Source of the DNA: Roseburia faecis | GTDB lineage: Bacteria; Bacillota; Clostridia; Lachnospirales; Lachnospiraceae | Length of the DNA: 64,000 bases | NCBI RefSeq assembly: GCF_001406815.1 | Contig: NZ_CVRR01000037.1 | Span: 124,001 to 188,000, forward strand | Direction: 5' to 3' | In this document: positions 34,484-42,768 of the stretch, piece after piece | How positions within the stretch are numbered: the stretch's first letter is position 1 | Layout of the letters: every line of letters starts with the position of its first letter | Made by a program: the position numbers and the translations under genes | Notes under the pieces: model-generated | What the model saw: the letters and a program-made list of their open reading frames with translations, nothing else | What the model was told of the DNA's origin: nothing | Databases searched by the model: none

Positions 34484-34529
34484 ATGAAAAAGTTGGAATA
34501 ACGACCGATTCGTTATTCCAACTTTTTTA
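34484..34529. terminator. Bidirectional intrinsic terminator
   Basis: AAAAAGTTGGAATAACGA pairs with TCGTTATTCCAACTTTTT. It lies between the DUF6612-like gene and the convergent LURP-one gene, whose stop it touches. Confidence 0.9.
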
Positions 34530-35000
34530 CTTTCCCTGTGTACAATTCGCTGCATCAATGGCAATGACAAGCATCAATGCCGGAATCTCATCTTCGGAAT
34601 TTAAAATATTAATCGTATAGGTATCTCCCCAGTGGAACAGTTCCTTTGAAATATGCACGACTGAACTGCAGCCCGCATACACATCATAGTCCCAGGCGAG
34701 GAAATCTCCCTCACAACGCCATCCGTTATAATCAATTTCATAACGCGGTTTGAAAAACGTAAATTCCTTTTGAATATTTCCAAATTCACGTCCACCGATC
34801 ACAATATCAAACGAAGGAAGAAGCGTAAAAAGACGCTGCTTGATCATACCGATTTCATTTCCGGAAACATCAAATACATGGATCTGGTGCCCCAGCCGAA
34901 ACAATTCTGCTTTTACAAAATACTTTTTATTTCCCGCCTCATCATAGACATCATAGGTATCCGTCCATGAAAAAACACGCTGTTTCATCAGTAATTTCAT
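34527..35000 (-). CDS. LURP-one-related (DUF567) family protein
   Basis: A 157-residue protein with the tubby-like LURP-one fold pattern: MKQRVFSWTDTYDVYDEAGNKKYFVKAELF, HQIHVFDVSGNEIGMIKQRLFTLLPSFDI and WGDTYTINI. Bacterial members are small cytosolic proteins of unknown role, possibly membrane-phospholipid related. Its ATG overlaps the stop of the upstream membrane-protein gene by 4 bases (ATGA). Confidence 0.88.
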   Translation of the reverse strand: MKLLMKQRVFSWTDTYDVYDEAGNKKYFVKAELFRLGHQIHVFDVSGNEIGMIKQRLFTLLPSFDIVIGGREFGNIQKEFTFFKPRYEIDYNGWRCEGDFLAWDYDVYAGCSSVVHISKELFHWGDTYTINILNSEDEIPALMLVIAIDAANCTQGK

Positions 35001-35866
35001 ATTCTTTTTCCCTCTTTCTTCTTTTTTCCGATCTGTGGCAACGTAATATTTACCCCAAGTACCAGTTTCACAAGCCAGACAAAAAACAACAGAACAAGAA
35101 TCGGTATTACACAGGAAGTCACCAGCATTACCGCAATCGCTTCTATAAACCGGTTCAGTGTATTTTCCAGATTTACTTTTGCTCCGGTCACGGTATTCTC
35201 AACTTTGTCCACTAGTCCCGACCAGAAACTACTTTTCCCACCGTCATCGGAACTGCTGCTCTCCTGACTCTGTGTATCCGCCTCGCCTTTGATCTCATCC
35301 GTTGCCTGTTTTGCTGATGCAATGGTATTTTCCATGGAAGCTCCATATGTCGCATCAATCAGATCCGCAACCCTGACACTTACCGGAACTACCAGATAAA
35401 TAGTCAGCCCAAACAAAACCAGCTTACAGGCAATGGTCCTGCCCAGATCTTTTTTGAATCCAAAACAAAGCGACAACAAAATACATCCAATCGGAATCAA
35501 CAGTTTAAATGCTGCCAGCCCCGTAATGGTAACCAGATATTTTTCAAGGTAGATTGCACAGACAACAATCAGAAAATACGAACTCAGATCGGCCAGTTTA
35601 TCCGCAATCGGAGTACCGGCATCTCCCGGAATAAGCGTAATTGCGGCAGAAGCAGCTGTTGCCGCTGCCGTCAGTTCCAATGCAGTTGTCTTTTTGTCAT
35701 CCAGTGATTGAATCGCGTGTGCATTTATCTTCATAGTTGGAGATGCTGTATATTTTGCAATCACACAAAATGACAGAAGTGCACACAAAAGGGGAATCAA
35801 AATCGATACAATCCACCGGATTCTCTCCCTCTGTTCTGCCTGTTTGTGGTTTCCTGACTCATCCAT
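34997..35866 (-). CDS. Integral membrane protein, unrecognised
   Basis: A 289-residue protein. One helix lies near residues 17-40, then several helices between about 95 and 165. A long Ser/Asp/Gln-rich extracytoplasmic stretch follows (KQATDEIKGEADTQSQESSSSDDGG), then an amphipathic helix, a last membrane helix (about 242-268) and a Lys-rich tail. I do not recognise the family. It is co-translated with the LURP-one gene. Confidence 0.7.
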   Translation of the reverse strand: MDESGNHKQAEQRERIRWIVSILIPLLCALLSFCVIAKYTASPTMKINAHAIQSLDDKKTTALELTAAATAASAAITLIPGDAGTPIADKLADLSSYFLIVVCAIYLEKYLVTITGLAAFKLLIPIGCILLSLCFGFKKDLGRTIACKLVLFGLTIYLVVPVSVRVADLIDATYGASMENTIASAKQATDEIKGEADTQSQESSSSDDGGKSSFWSGLVDKVENTVTGAKVNLENTLNRFIEAIAVMLVTSCVIPILVLLFFVWLVKLVLGVNITLPQIGKKKKEGKRI

Positions 35867-35887
35867 TGTTCTTCCTCTCTTTCTGGT

Positions 35888-37192
35888 CTACGATCCCGAA
35901 GGAAGCCGCACGATGCGGGTCTTTCCTTCCTTCTTTGCGTGCATCAGTACCGGCATGTGTTTTTTGCGGAGTGCATGCACCACTGGATAGGCTGCAAACA
36001 GATCTGCCGTAACATAAACCGCTTCCGGTTTATACTCGAGTATTTGTTTTACAAAATCTTTGATATACGTTTTCCAATCTTCTTTTTCCATTGCAACTTC
36101 CGCATACACGCCCTGTTCTTCCAGATCCGGAAGAAGCGGAAGTGTCATGTGACAGATCTGTGCATCGGTCATATCCGGAATCTGCCTGAGCAATTGCTCT
36201 GTTTCTTCTCTCTCGCAATTTTTTGTCTCCTGTGCCTCTCCGGCATCCCACAGACACACAATCACCGGCTTTTGCTCATATTCTTCCAGACTGATCTCAC
36301 ATGCCCTGATGGCATCCGCCTCGTCTCCAACCGTCATAAGAAATCCGCCCTTGTGACAGAATCCTGCGCTGGCAAGCCCGGTAGCCTTTTGCAGTTCTTC
36401 ATTTTCAAGCCCCAGCCATTGCTTTGGAAAACTGCATTTGTAATTCATGGAATCCGGTTTCTTCTGTGGCTGGATACAATATCCGCCACGATTTGACGGA
36501 AAAATAACAAACGCGATATCTGTCTCCTTCAGCCGTTTCTGACACGGAACAAATTCGGAAAGGACAAGAATCCTTGTATCTGTCAGATCTTCCCGTGCAC
36601 TTAATACTTCCTCGATCTGTGCATCTGCCCGTGCATCCGCACGATAACGCGCAAATTTATTTTCCAGAATCATTCCTGCCATCTGTACCGCCCGCTGAAA
36701 TTCTTTGGTCAGACCACGGGATTTTTCTTCCGCAGTCAGCGCAGGCTCAGCAGATATGCTTTCTTCTTCCTTCTGTATGTTTTTTTGTGCGTCCCACACC
36801 GGATTAAAGTTTCCGATCAGTGTCGCAAGTTCATTCTTTTCTCCGGTATTATCATTGTTATCCAACGGCTGCACAAATTCTTCATCAAACCGCTGCGCTA
36901 ACGTTTCCCCTAAGATTCCGCTTCCGAGTTCTTCCCAGAGCAGACCAAAGGCGGCATACGGTACTCCATTTTCACGCACACGGCTGTCTCTCTGGTGATG
37001 ATCATACCGCCCTCTGCCAATATCAAATACAATCCCATCATATTCTTCTGGCACACGGTTTCCTCTTGTGATTGTAATCTGCGGATTCAGATACAACAAT
37101 AATGCGGATGAAAATACATCATCCGCATGAAATTTTCCGCTATGTGTAAATGCTTTTGCATTCGGTTTTTTGATCTGTTCTAATAATCCCAT
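35888..37192 (-). CDS. MYG1/UPF0160-family DHH-type phosphoesterase with C-terminal extension
   Basis: A 434-residue protein. Residues 1-320 form the MYG1 domain: AFTHSGKFHADDVFSSALL, EYDGIVFDIGRGRYDHHQ, YAAFGLLWEELG, DNNDNTGE, then SNRGGYCIQPQKK and FPKQWLGLENEELQKATGLASAGFCHKGGF. The His/Asp metal ligands of this DHH-like exonuclease family are kept. Residues about 330-434 are an extra alpha/beta domain (KPVIVCLWDAGEAQETKNC ... VYVTADLFAAYPVVHALRKKHMPVLMHAKKEG) that I do not know from standard MYG1 proteins. Confidence 0.85.
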   Translation of the reverse strand: MGLLEQIKKPNAKAFTHSGKFHADDVFSSALLLYLNPQITITRGNRVPEEYDGIVFDIGRGRYDHHQRDSRVRENGVPYAAFGLLWEELGSGILGETLAQRFDEEFVQPLDNNDNTGEKNELATLIGNFNPVWDAQKNIQKEEESISAEPALTAEEKSRGLTKEFQRAVQMAGMILENKFARYRADARADAQIEEVLSAREDLTDTRILVLSEFVPCQKRLKETDIAFVIFPSNRGGYCIQPQKKPDSMNYKCSFPKQWLGLENEELQKATGLASAGFCHKGGFLMTVGDEADAIRACEISLEEYEQKPVIVCLWDAGEAQETKNCEREETEQLLRQIPDMTDAQICHMTLPLLPDLEEQGVYAEVAMEKEDWKTYIKDFVKQILEYKPEAVYVTADLFAAYPVVHALRKKHMPVLMHAKKEGKTRIVRLPSGS

Positions 37193-37201
37193 CTTGTCTT
37201 T

Positions 37202-37351
37202 CTACTCTTTTTTATTTTCTGTAATTCCCCACTCTTTTTCCATATAATCTCTGCCCATGCCTCCACCGACATCCCCGCTCACATTGCGGAGTGCAGCCAT
37301 ACATACGCCTCCAAGCGCACCAACTACAAGAATCCCCAGTAACATCCACAT
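37202..37351 (-). CDS. Small single-helix membrane protein
   Basis: A 49-residue peptide with one N-terminal membrane helix (WMLLGILVVGALGGVCMAAL), then a Gly-rich and charged tail ending ITENKKE. ATG 37351 follows GAGAGGGGG by 7 bases. It lies 9 bases upstream of the MYG1 gene and is probably co-transcribed. Function unknown. Confidence 0.6.
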   Translation of the reverse strand: MWMLLGILVVGALGGVCMAALRNVSGDVGGGMGRDYMEKEWGITENKKE

Positions 37352-37514
37352 AAAAATTCCCCCTCTCCGAAAATGATATGTTTTCTTCAATATATTACAC
37401 CTGTGTGATGAAGTCAACTCATTTCACAAAAAGGGGGAAAATGTGTACCTGAACAGCATGGTGTTCAGGTGCTGAGTGAACAGTAACAAATTATGAATCG
37501 ATTCACACTTTTCC

Positions 37515-37650
37515 TTGCAGAGATTCAAAAGATATGTTATTCTATGTATAGAAAAAGGGAAAGCTAGAGAAGCGGCTTACCCCAATAATTAAAAATCTGT
37601 TTTAACAACAGCCGTCATTATTGCGAGTAATGGCGGCTATTTTCGTTTTC
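37515..37650 (+). ncRNA. Candidate antisense RNA (antitoxin) opposite the small-peptide gene
   Basis: TTGCAG (37515-37520), 17 bp, TATTCT (37538-37543) predicts a start near 37550. A hairpin (AGCCGTCATTA with TAATGGCGGCT) followed by ATTTTCGTTTT ends near 37650. The resulting RNA of about 100 nt would be complementary to the 3' end of the leftward peptide mRNA, including its terminator. Inferred from sequence only. Confidence 0.45.
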
Positions 37651-37816
37651 CCTTGAAAATCGTGTAACACAATCCAACAAGGGCGCAAATGAATATCCCT
37701 ATCTGAATCAAATCAGAATATGTAACATACATTGGCAACGCCCTCCTTTCTTTCGTCTGGAGGGTTAGCCCCTCCGAAAAAGAGGGTAAGCCGCCCGGCT
37801 CTCTAGTTTCCCATGT
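37557..37816. repeat. Long-distance inverted repeat bracketing the small-peptide gene
   Basis: GGGAAAGCTAGAGAAGCGGCTTACC near 37557-37581 is matched in inverted form near 37787-37812 (GGGTAAGCCGCCCGGCTCTCTAGTTTCCC). It would let the 5' and 3' parts of the small-peptide transcript pair, a feature of several type I toxin mRNAs. Confidence 0.65.
37637..37732 (-). CDS. 31-residue hydrophobic peptide, candidate type I toxin
   Basis: The frame encodes MYVTYSDLIQIGIFICALVG followed by LCYTIFKGKRK: one membrane helix and a basic tail, like holin-like/type I toxin peptides of Firmicutes. AAGGAGGG lies 8-9 bases before the ATG. Its own promoter TTGAAA (37844-37849), 17 bp, TAGTAT (37821-37826) lies upstream, and a terminator hairpin overlaps the stop. 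An antisense promoter faces it at 37515. Toxicity is inference. Confidence 0.6.
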   Translation of the reverse strand: MYVTYSDLIQIGIFICALVGLCYTIFKGKRK

Positions 37817-37820
37817 ATCT

Positions 37821-37849
37821 ATACTATCATTTTAGAAAAAGTCTTTCAA
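37821..37849 (-). promoter_or_regulatory. Promoter of the 31-residue peptide transcript
   Basis: TTGAAA (37844-37849), 17 bp, TAGTAT (37821-37826). The start falls at the left edge of the long-distance inverted repeat. Confidence 0.6.
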
Positions 37850-37932
37850 TCAAATTCTAACCTGATTGTCTTTTTATTCGTTATTGTTACTCTCTGATTA
37901 CATAGAAATCCGCTGGAAAGGAGGGCTAAGCC

Positions 37933-38031
37933 ATGAGTATTGTCGACTTTATAGCAGTGGTAAGTTTCGGCCTAACCTGCTTTGGTCGTGGATATACCTT
38001 TGGCAAAGATAACAATAAGCCACAAAAATAG
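37933..38031 (+). CDS. 32-residue hydrophobic peptide, related module
   Basis: The frame encodes MSIVDFIAVVSFGLTCFGRG followed by YTFGKDNNKPQK. AAAGGAGGG lies 7-8 bases before the ATG. One membrane helix and a polar, basic tail again resemble small holin-like toxin peptides common in clostridia. Its 3' end reads AAAATAGCCGCCAT, the same as that of the 31-residue peptide gene, so the two are related modules in opposite orientation; here the terminator hairpin seems cut short. Confidence 0.55.
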   Translation: MSIVDFIAVVSFGLTCFGRGYTFGKDNNKPQK

Positions 38032-38039
38032 CCGCCATA

Positions 38040-38996
38040 TTACAACTCTATTTCCTCCACCTGAATCTTCTGGTTTACCATCCCCTGGCGGCTGACCAGC
38101 AGATACACCTTTAAATCCAGCTGATCTTTTGCAATTGTAAATGGCTCCTGCCGCACAATTTCTACATATGCGCCCGTCTTTTCCAGTTCTTCCTTCCGTG
38201 CGTTTGCTTTTTTCAGGCACAGTGCCAGCCGTTCCTCTCCGCTTTTTCCAAACAGGCGTCGCGGATAGATGGCCGTCTCCTTTTTGATCGTTTCCGTAAG
38301 TGTTTTCACAAAGCCAAAATGAATGCTATGGTGCAGGACGTGTGCCACCCACCTGGTTACAATTGTTGACGGATGTCTGCGATAAAAGCGAATCCAGCCA
38401 ACCAGCAGCCAGTCTTTCGCCTGCTTTGCCAGCTGCTCCATCACATCCAGTCCCTGCAGGAAAGACTCTTTCGGCATCTCATGTGGCACCATATACGGTT
38501 CCGGTGCAGCACAGTAAGAACAGAAATTAAGTGCCGGGACATCCGCCAGATGAACCAGATGCTTTTCCCCCTCACTGCAATAATTTTCCCCCAAATAGGT
38601 ATACTTGTCCCACAGCACTGCAATCCGAAATTCCAGCTGACGCAGATTTTCATACCGCGGAACCCAGAAATGTGCAATCTCTCCGTAGTTATATAGATTT
38701 ACTTCCAGCTCCAGCTTCTGATAAAACAGGGTAATAACACTGTCTCCCTGCCGCACCCCAAGCACATACCGGTCCTGATCCCGGTCATAAGAGGCATCCA
38801 GTTTCCCTTCATAATCCTTTTTGTATGTGCCTGTGAAGATTGCTTCCCGAAAAACAAGAAAACTCTCCACGGTATCATTCATTTGATAAACCAACCGGAT
38901 ATCCTGCTCTGTTGTATTCGCTGTATGATCCTCCGGCAATAAAAGTTCAAATTCATTTTGCGCAAGCAGTTCCTGCAGCATTTCAAATGTTGTCAC
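38040..38996 (-). CDS. Conserved hypothetical protein, unrecognised
   Basis: A 318-residue cytosolic-looking protein without membrane segments. Notable are two CxxC-like cysteines (LNFCSYCAAPEPYMVPHEMP), an aromatic-rich centre (GEIAHFWVPRYENLRQLEFRIAVLWDKYTYLGENYCSEGEKHL) and a histidine cluster (VAHVLHHSIHFGF). It may be one of the clostridial DUF families (DUF3878-like), but I cannot confirm that. It is monocistronic. Confidence 0.65.
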   Translation of the reverse strand: MTTFEMLQELLAQNEFELLLPEDHTANTTEQDIRLVYQMNDTVESFLVFREAIFTGTYKKDYEGKLDASYDRDQDRYVLGVRQGDSVITLFYQKLELEVNLYNYGEIAHFWVPRYENLRQLEFRIAVLWDKYTYLGENYCSEGEKHLVHLADVPALNFCSYCAAPEPYMVPHEMPKESFLQGLDVMEQLAKQAKDWLLVGWIRFYRRHPSTIVTRWVAHVLHHSIHFGFVKTLTETIKKETAIYPRRLFGKSGEERLALCLKKANARKEELEKTGAYVEIVRQEPFTIAKDQLDLKVYLLVSRQGMVNQKIQVEEIEL

Positions 38997-39084
38997 GTTT
39001 TTCTACTCCCTGATCCATTGCTAAGCCTATGATACTCTAATGGCTTCTTTCCTGTCAATCATCCCATATTTTTTCAACAAAAAA

Positions 39085-39124
39085 ACATCTGCTTTCTATT
39101 TTTTAAAAGAAAACAGATGTCTTT
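39085..39124 (-). terminator. Terminator of the sugar ABC operon
   Basis: On the minus strand GACATCTG.TTTCT pairs with AGAAA.CAGATG and is followed by TTTTTTTG, directly after the regulator gene at 39131. Confidence 0.85.
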
Positions 39125-39130
39125 TCATCC

Positions 39131-40240
39131 TTATCTCCTATCGATCGCCCGCACGGAATTTCCGTCATTTAGCTTCACCGGAAAACGATACGAATAATTT
39201 CTTTCCTGCCAGTTCTCATCCTCCATCATCCGCAAAAGATTTTTGGCCGTAATCCGCCCCAACTGATACTTCGGATGCACAGCCGATAGTAATTTCACTT
39301 TCTGCTCCTGCTGCAGCTCCGCATCATCAAAAGATACCACCGAGACATCTTCCGGAACGGAAAGCCCGCGATCTGCCAGAAATTCCATATAATATCCGGC
39401 GACTTCATCGTTGTATACAATCATTGCGGTACAATCCTTTGTCCTGCGATACATCCGGAGCATTCCCTTCTTGCTGAGCTTTTCATCCATATCTTTCGTG
39501 GAATACCACCGCACACAATCATCATCGAATTTCATGCCATAATCGGAAAGACACTGGATAAATCCTTTATAGCGCTCAATTCCCTGCATATCATCATATT
39601 TAAAAATTCCACCAATCCGGCGATGTCCGTGTTCGATCAGTATCTTTGTCAACTCGTATGCCGCTCTGGCGTCTTCCATCTCTACGCTGTCAAACAGCTG
39701 ATTTTCATAATGATTATGGATAAAAAGCGTCGGTATGTTGCGCTTTCGAATTTCTCTGAACAGGCGGATATTTGGATTGGGAAACGCGGACCGCGAACCT
39801 TCGATAATCAATCCGGAAACATTGCTTTTTATCAGTCCTTCCAGATAAAGTGCCTCATCATTCAGACGGTTTTTGGTTACCGCAACCTCAATCCCATATC
39901 CCTTTTCTGTCAGCGCAGATTCAATTCCATCATACACCTGCGGAAATAAATAATCGGAATAATAACTAAGGAGCAGACCAACCCGTTGACGCGATTCGTT
40001 CTCGGTACTGCCTTCATAAGACACGTACGTTCCGCTTCCGCGTACCCGGGTGATCAGCCCCTCATCCTCTAACTGTTGGAGAGCTGTGCGCACCGTCTGC
40101 CTGGAATAACCGAATTTCTTCTGCAGAATGGTCTCAGACGGAAACTTATCCATATTTTTAATTACGCCACTGGTGATTAACGTATGTGCCCAATGATATA
40201 ATTTCTGATATTTCAAATTATCCTGTTCTGTATTACGCAT
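39131..40240 (-). CDS. AraR-type regulator (GntR helix-turn-helix plus LacI-like sugar-binding domain)
   Basis: A 369-residue repressor. The N-terminal GntR winged helix (LYHWAHTLITSGVIKNMDKFPSETILQKKFGYSRQTVRTALQQLEDEGLITRVRGSGTYVS) is joined to a periplasmic-binding-like effector domain (RVGLLLSYYSDYLFPQVYDGIESAL, GLIIEGSR, LIEHGHRRIGGIF, VPEDVSVVSFDDAELQ). It is the last gene of the sugar ABC operon, 27 bases after the second permease gene, so it is probably the pathway-specific, sugar-released regulator. Candidate operators (AATACAAC) lie upstream of the first gene. Confidence 0.9.
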   Translation of the reverse strand: MRNTEQDNLKYQKLYHWAHTLITSGVIKNMDKFPSETILQKKFGYSRQTVRTALQQLEDEGLITRVRGSGTYVSYEGSTENESRQRVGLLLSYYSDYLFPQVYDGIESALTEKGYGIEVAVTKNRLNDEALYLEGLIKSNVSGLIIEGSRSAFPNPNIRLFREIRKRNIPTLFIHNHYENQLFDSVEMEDARAAYELTKILIEHGHRRIGGIFKYDDMQGIERYKGFIQCLSDYGMKFDDDCVRWYSTKDMDEKLSKKGMLRMYRRTKDCTAMIVYNDEVAGYYMEFLADRGLSVPEDVSVVSFDDAELQQEQKVKLLSAVHPKYQLGRITAKNLLRMMEDENWQERNYSYRFPVKLNDGNSVRAIDRR

Positions 40241-40267
40241 AGCCTCTCCATTTGCCTTTTTATGTTT

Positions 40268-41239
40268 TTACTTGATAACCTGAATAGACTCACGATCTGC
40301 AAATACTGCAACGAAGATCAGGAATACAATACCCTGAATGAGCTGCATCATCTGTGTAGAGAATCCCATCATAGTTAATCCACTGTTTAATACGATGTAA
40401 AGTAATGATCCGACAATAATATTCTCGAAACGAACCTTTGCACCACCGGAAATTGGCATTCCACCAAGTACCAGTGCGATCAGGATCTGTGTCTCTAACT
40501 GGTTTCCACCGGAAGATGTTACCGATCCGACTTTGATAACATTGATAAATGCTGCAAATCCTGTAATGGCACCTGCGAGTACATAAATCAGGAATTTCAT
40601 CCGGTCTGTACGGATACCGGAAAACATAGCTGCTTTCTCACCGGCACCGATGGCCTTTAAATAAGTTCCGAACTTTGTAAAGCGGAATGCCACAAATCCA
40701 ATGGCAAGTATCACAACCGTGCAGGCAACTTTCAGTGCTGTGCTGTCATAATTGATCAGCTTTGCAGATCCGGCTACCGGAGCGTTGGTTGTCAGGTACT
40801 TGATAAAACCACGGAATAAGAACATGGTACAAATTGTTACAATAAAGGATTTGATCTTACGGTTTACATAGAAATAACCGTTAATCGCACCGATTGCTGC
40901 TCCGGCTGCAATACCACCGATAATCGCCAATGGAATGCTGTATTTTGAGAGCATACATACTACAATGGAGGAAATACCAAGAATAGATCCCTGGGAGAAA
41001 TCCAGACCACCCATTGTCATAATGAAAAATACGCCCATCGCAGAAATCATCGTCACATATACCTGTGAGAGTACCAGTGACATATTACCCATCATTCGAA
41101 AATCTGTCAGGAAATTGAATAACAGGAAAATAACCACCAGTCCTACAATCGGAAGAAGTGAACGGATCAGCGACATTTTTGATGCTTTTTTGAGCTGCTG
41201 CTCTTTATCGTTTGTATTTACACTTGCTTGACTTCCCAT
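40268..41239 (-). CDS. Sugar ABC transporter permease (RbsC type)
   Basis: A 323-residue permease of the BPD_transp_2 family with about nine helices: AMGVFFIMTMGGLDFSQGSILGISSI, AGAAIGAINGYFYVNRKIKSFIVTI, FGTYLKAIGAGEKAAMFSGI and GGMPISGGAKVRFENIIVGSLLYIVLNSGL. It pairs with the permease at 42769 to form the channel. It starts 10 bases after the ATPase gene. Confidence 0.92.
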   Translation of the reverse strand: MGSQASVNTNDKEQQLKKASKMSLIRSLLPIVGLVVIFLLFNFLTDFRMMGNMSLVLSQVYVTMISAMGVFFIMTMGGLDFSQGSILGISSIVVCMLSKYSIPLAIIGGIAAGAAIGAINGYFYVNRKIKSFIVTICTMFLFRGFIKYLTTNAPVAGSAKLINYDSTALKVACTVVILAIGFVAFRFTKFGTYLKAIGAGEKAAMFSGIRTDRMKFLIYVLAGAITGFAAFINVIKVGSVTSSGGNQLETQILIALVLGGMPISGGAKVRFENIIVGSLLYIVLNSGLTMMGFSTQMMQLIQGIVFLIFVAVFADRESIQVIK

Positions 41240-41249
41240 AGCTGCCTCC

Positions 41250-42749
41250 TTATACCATCATCGTAATCAGACCATTTTCATCAAGGTTCTGGTCACGCTC
41301 AAGTTCTCCGCTGATCTTGCCGTCTTTCATGATCATGATGCGGTCACACATACCGATCAGCTCCATCAATTCCTCGGAGATCATGATAATGGATTTTCCA
41401 TTTTTTCTCATCTGATTCATCAACTGGTAAATATCCTGCTTTACCTTGATATCAATGCCTCGTGTCGGGCTGTCGAGTACGACGATATCGGAATCTTTTC
41501 CGATCCATCTTGCCAGAACGACTTTCTGCTTATTTCCACCGGACAGGTTGGAAACGAACTGGTTGACATCGACCATCTTAACGGACATCTGCTTTGCAAA
41601 TTTGTTTGCAAAATCTTTTTTCTTCTTATCGCTGATCAGATGTGCCGGTCCGGACAGTTCATCCAGTGACGGGAGACAAATGTTATCTCCAATGCTCTGA
41701 TTTAACACAACCGACTCGTTATCACGATCCTTCGATGTATATGCAATGCTGTGTTTGATTGCGGTCGGAATATCGTTGATCTGGGTTCCATCTGCCAGCT
41801 CTACGGTTCCTTCCCTGTCATAGGATGCACCAAAGATTGCTTTACCGATCTCATGCATACCAGACTCGGAAAGTCCACCAAATCCAAGGATCTCACCTTT
41901 GTGCAGATCAAAACTTACATTCTCGATCAATCCCGGAACGGTTACATCCTTTACCGAAAGTACGACTTCATCGGAAACTTTCTCCCCGTAATCGCTGCGG
42001 TAGTAATCGCCCGTTACTTCACGTCCAACCATGAGTTTCTTTAAATCATTTTCGTTGACATCTTTACTCTTTACGGTATCAATGTATACACCATCACGGA
42101 GAATGGTGATTGTATCGGATTTCTCAATGATCTCCGGGAGATCGTGGGAAATAAAGATGACGGTGTTGCCGCTCTTTCGGATACGCTCCATATGTTTGTA
42201 CAGTTCTTCACGCCCCTCCTGGGAAAGCGCTGTCGTTGTCTCATCAATAACAACGATCTTTGGATTAAAGTAGGTTGCCTTTACGATCTCTACGAGCTTA
42301 CGATCCTCGAAGTTGTAAGAGTCGATCATATCAGCAGCCTTGATTCTTTCAAATCCATACTGCTTTAACAGCTCTGTTGCTTTTTTGTTCATGGCATTTG
42401 TATTTTTGATGCCACAGTGTACGAACTGATCCTCATGACCGAGGAAAATATTCTCTGCAACAGTCAGTCCGGACAATGTACCAAGCTCCTGTACAATGAT
42501 GGAGATTCCTTCATTGTTTGCTTCTACCTGATTCTTTGGATGAACTTCCTTGCCATCCAGAATAAATGTACCGCTGCCAATGCTGTAAATACCGGTAAGC
42601 ATGTTGGTCAGGGTGGATTTTCCGGAGCCGTTTTCTCCGATCAGTGCATGAACTTCTCCCTTGTTAACGTTAAAGGAAACGTTCTGTACGGCTTTTGTAA
42701 TACCGAAGTTCTTGCAGAGATTTTTTACTTGTAATCTTACTTCACTCAT
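41250..42749 (-). CDS. Sugar ABC transporter double ATPase (RbsA/MglA type)
   Basis: A 499-residue protein with two ABC domains. Domain 1 has Walker A GENGSGKST and the Walker B-like region IVVIDETTTALSQ. Domain 2 has a degenerate Walker A region (GGLSESGMHEIGKAIFG) as usual for this family, signature NLSGGNKQKVVLARW and IVVLDSPTRGIDI. It powers the carbohydrate uptake system with the flanking permeases. The signature of domain 1 is weak, so probably one site hydrolyses ATP at full rate. Confidence 0.93.
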   Translation of the reverse strand: MSEVRLQVKNLCKNFGITKAVQNVSFNVNKGEVHALIGENGSGKSTLTNMLTGIYSIGSGTFILDGKEVHPKNQVEANNEGISIIVQELGTLSGLTVAENIFLGHEDQFVHCGIKNTNAMNKKATELLKQYGFERIKAADMIDSYNFEDRKLVEIVKATYFNPKIVVIDETTTALSQEGREELYKHMERIRKSGNTVIFISHDLPEIIEKSDTITILRDGVYIDTVKSKDVNENDLKKLMVGREVTGDYYRSDYGEKVSDEVVLSVKDVTVPGLIENVSFDLHKGEILGFGGLSESGMHEIGKAIFGASYDREGTVELADGTQINDIPTAIKHSIAYTSKDRDNESVVLNQSIGDNICLPSLDELSGPAHLISDKKKKDFANKFAKQMSVKMVDVNQFVSNLSGGNKQKVVLARWIGKDSDIVVLDSPTRGIDIKVKQDIYQLMNQMRKNGKSIIMISEELMELIGMCDRIMIMKDGKISGELERDQNLDENGLITMMV

Positions 42750-42768
42750 TGCTGTCTTCCCCCTTTCA

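Noticed and set aside
37447-37470. Hairpin CCTGAAC/GTTCAGG
   Set aside because: Seven-base stem without a T-run and not placed after a gene on either strand; too little to call a terminator or RNA.
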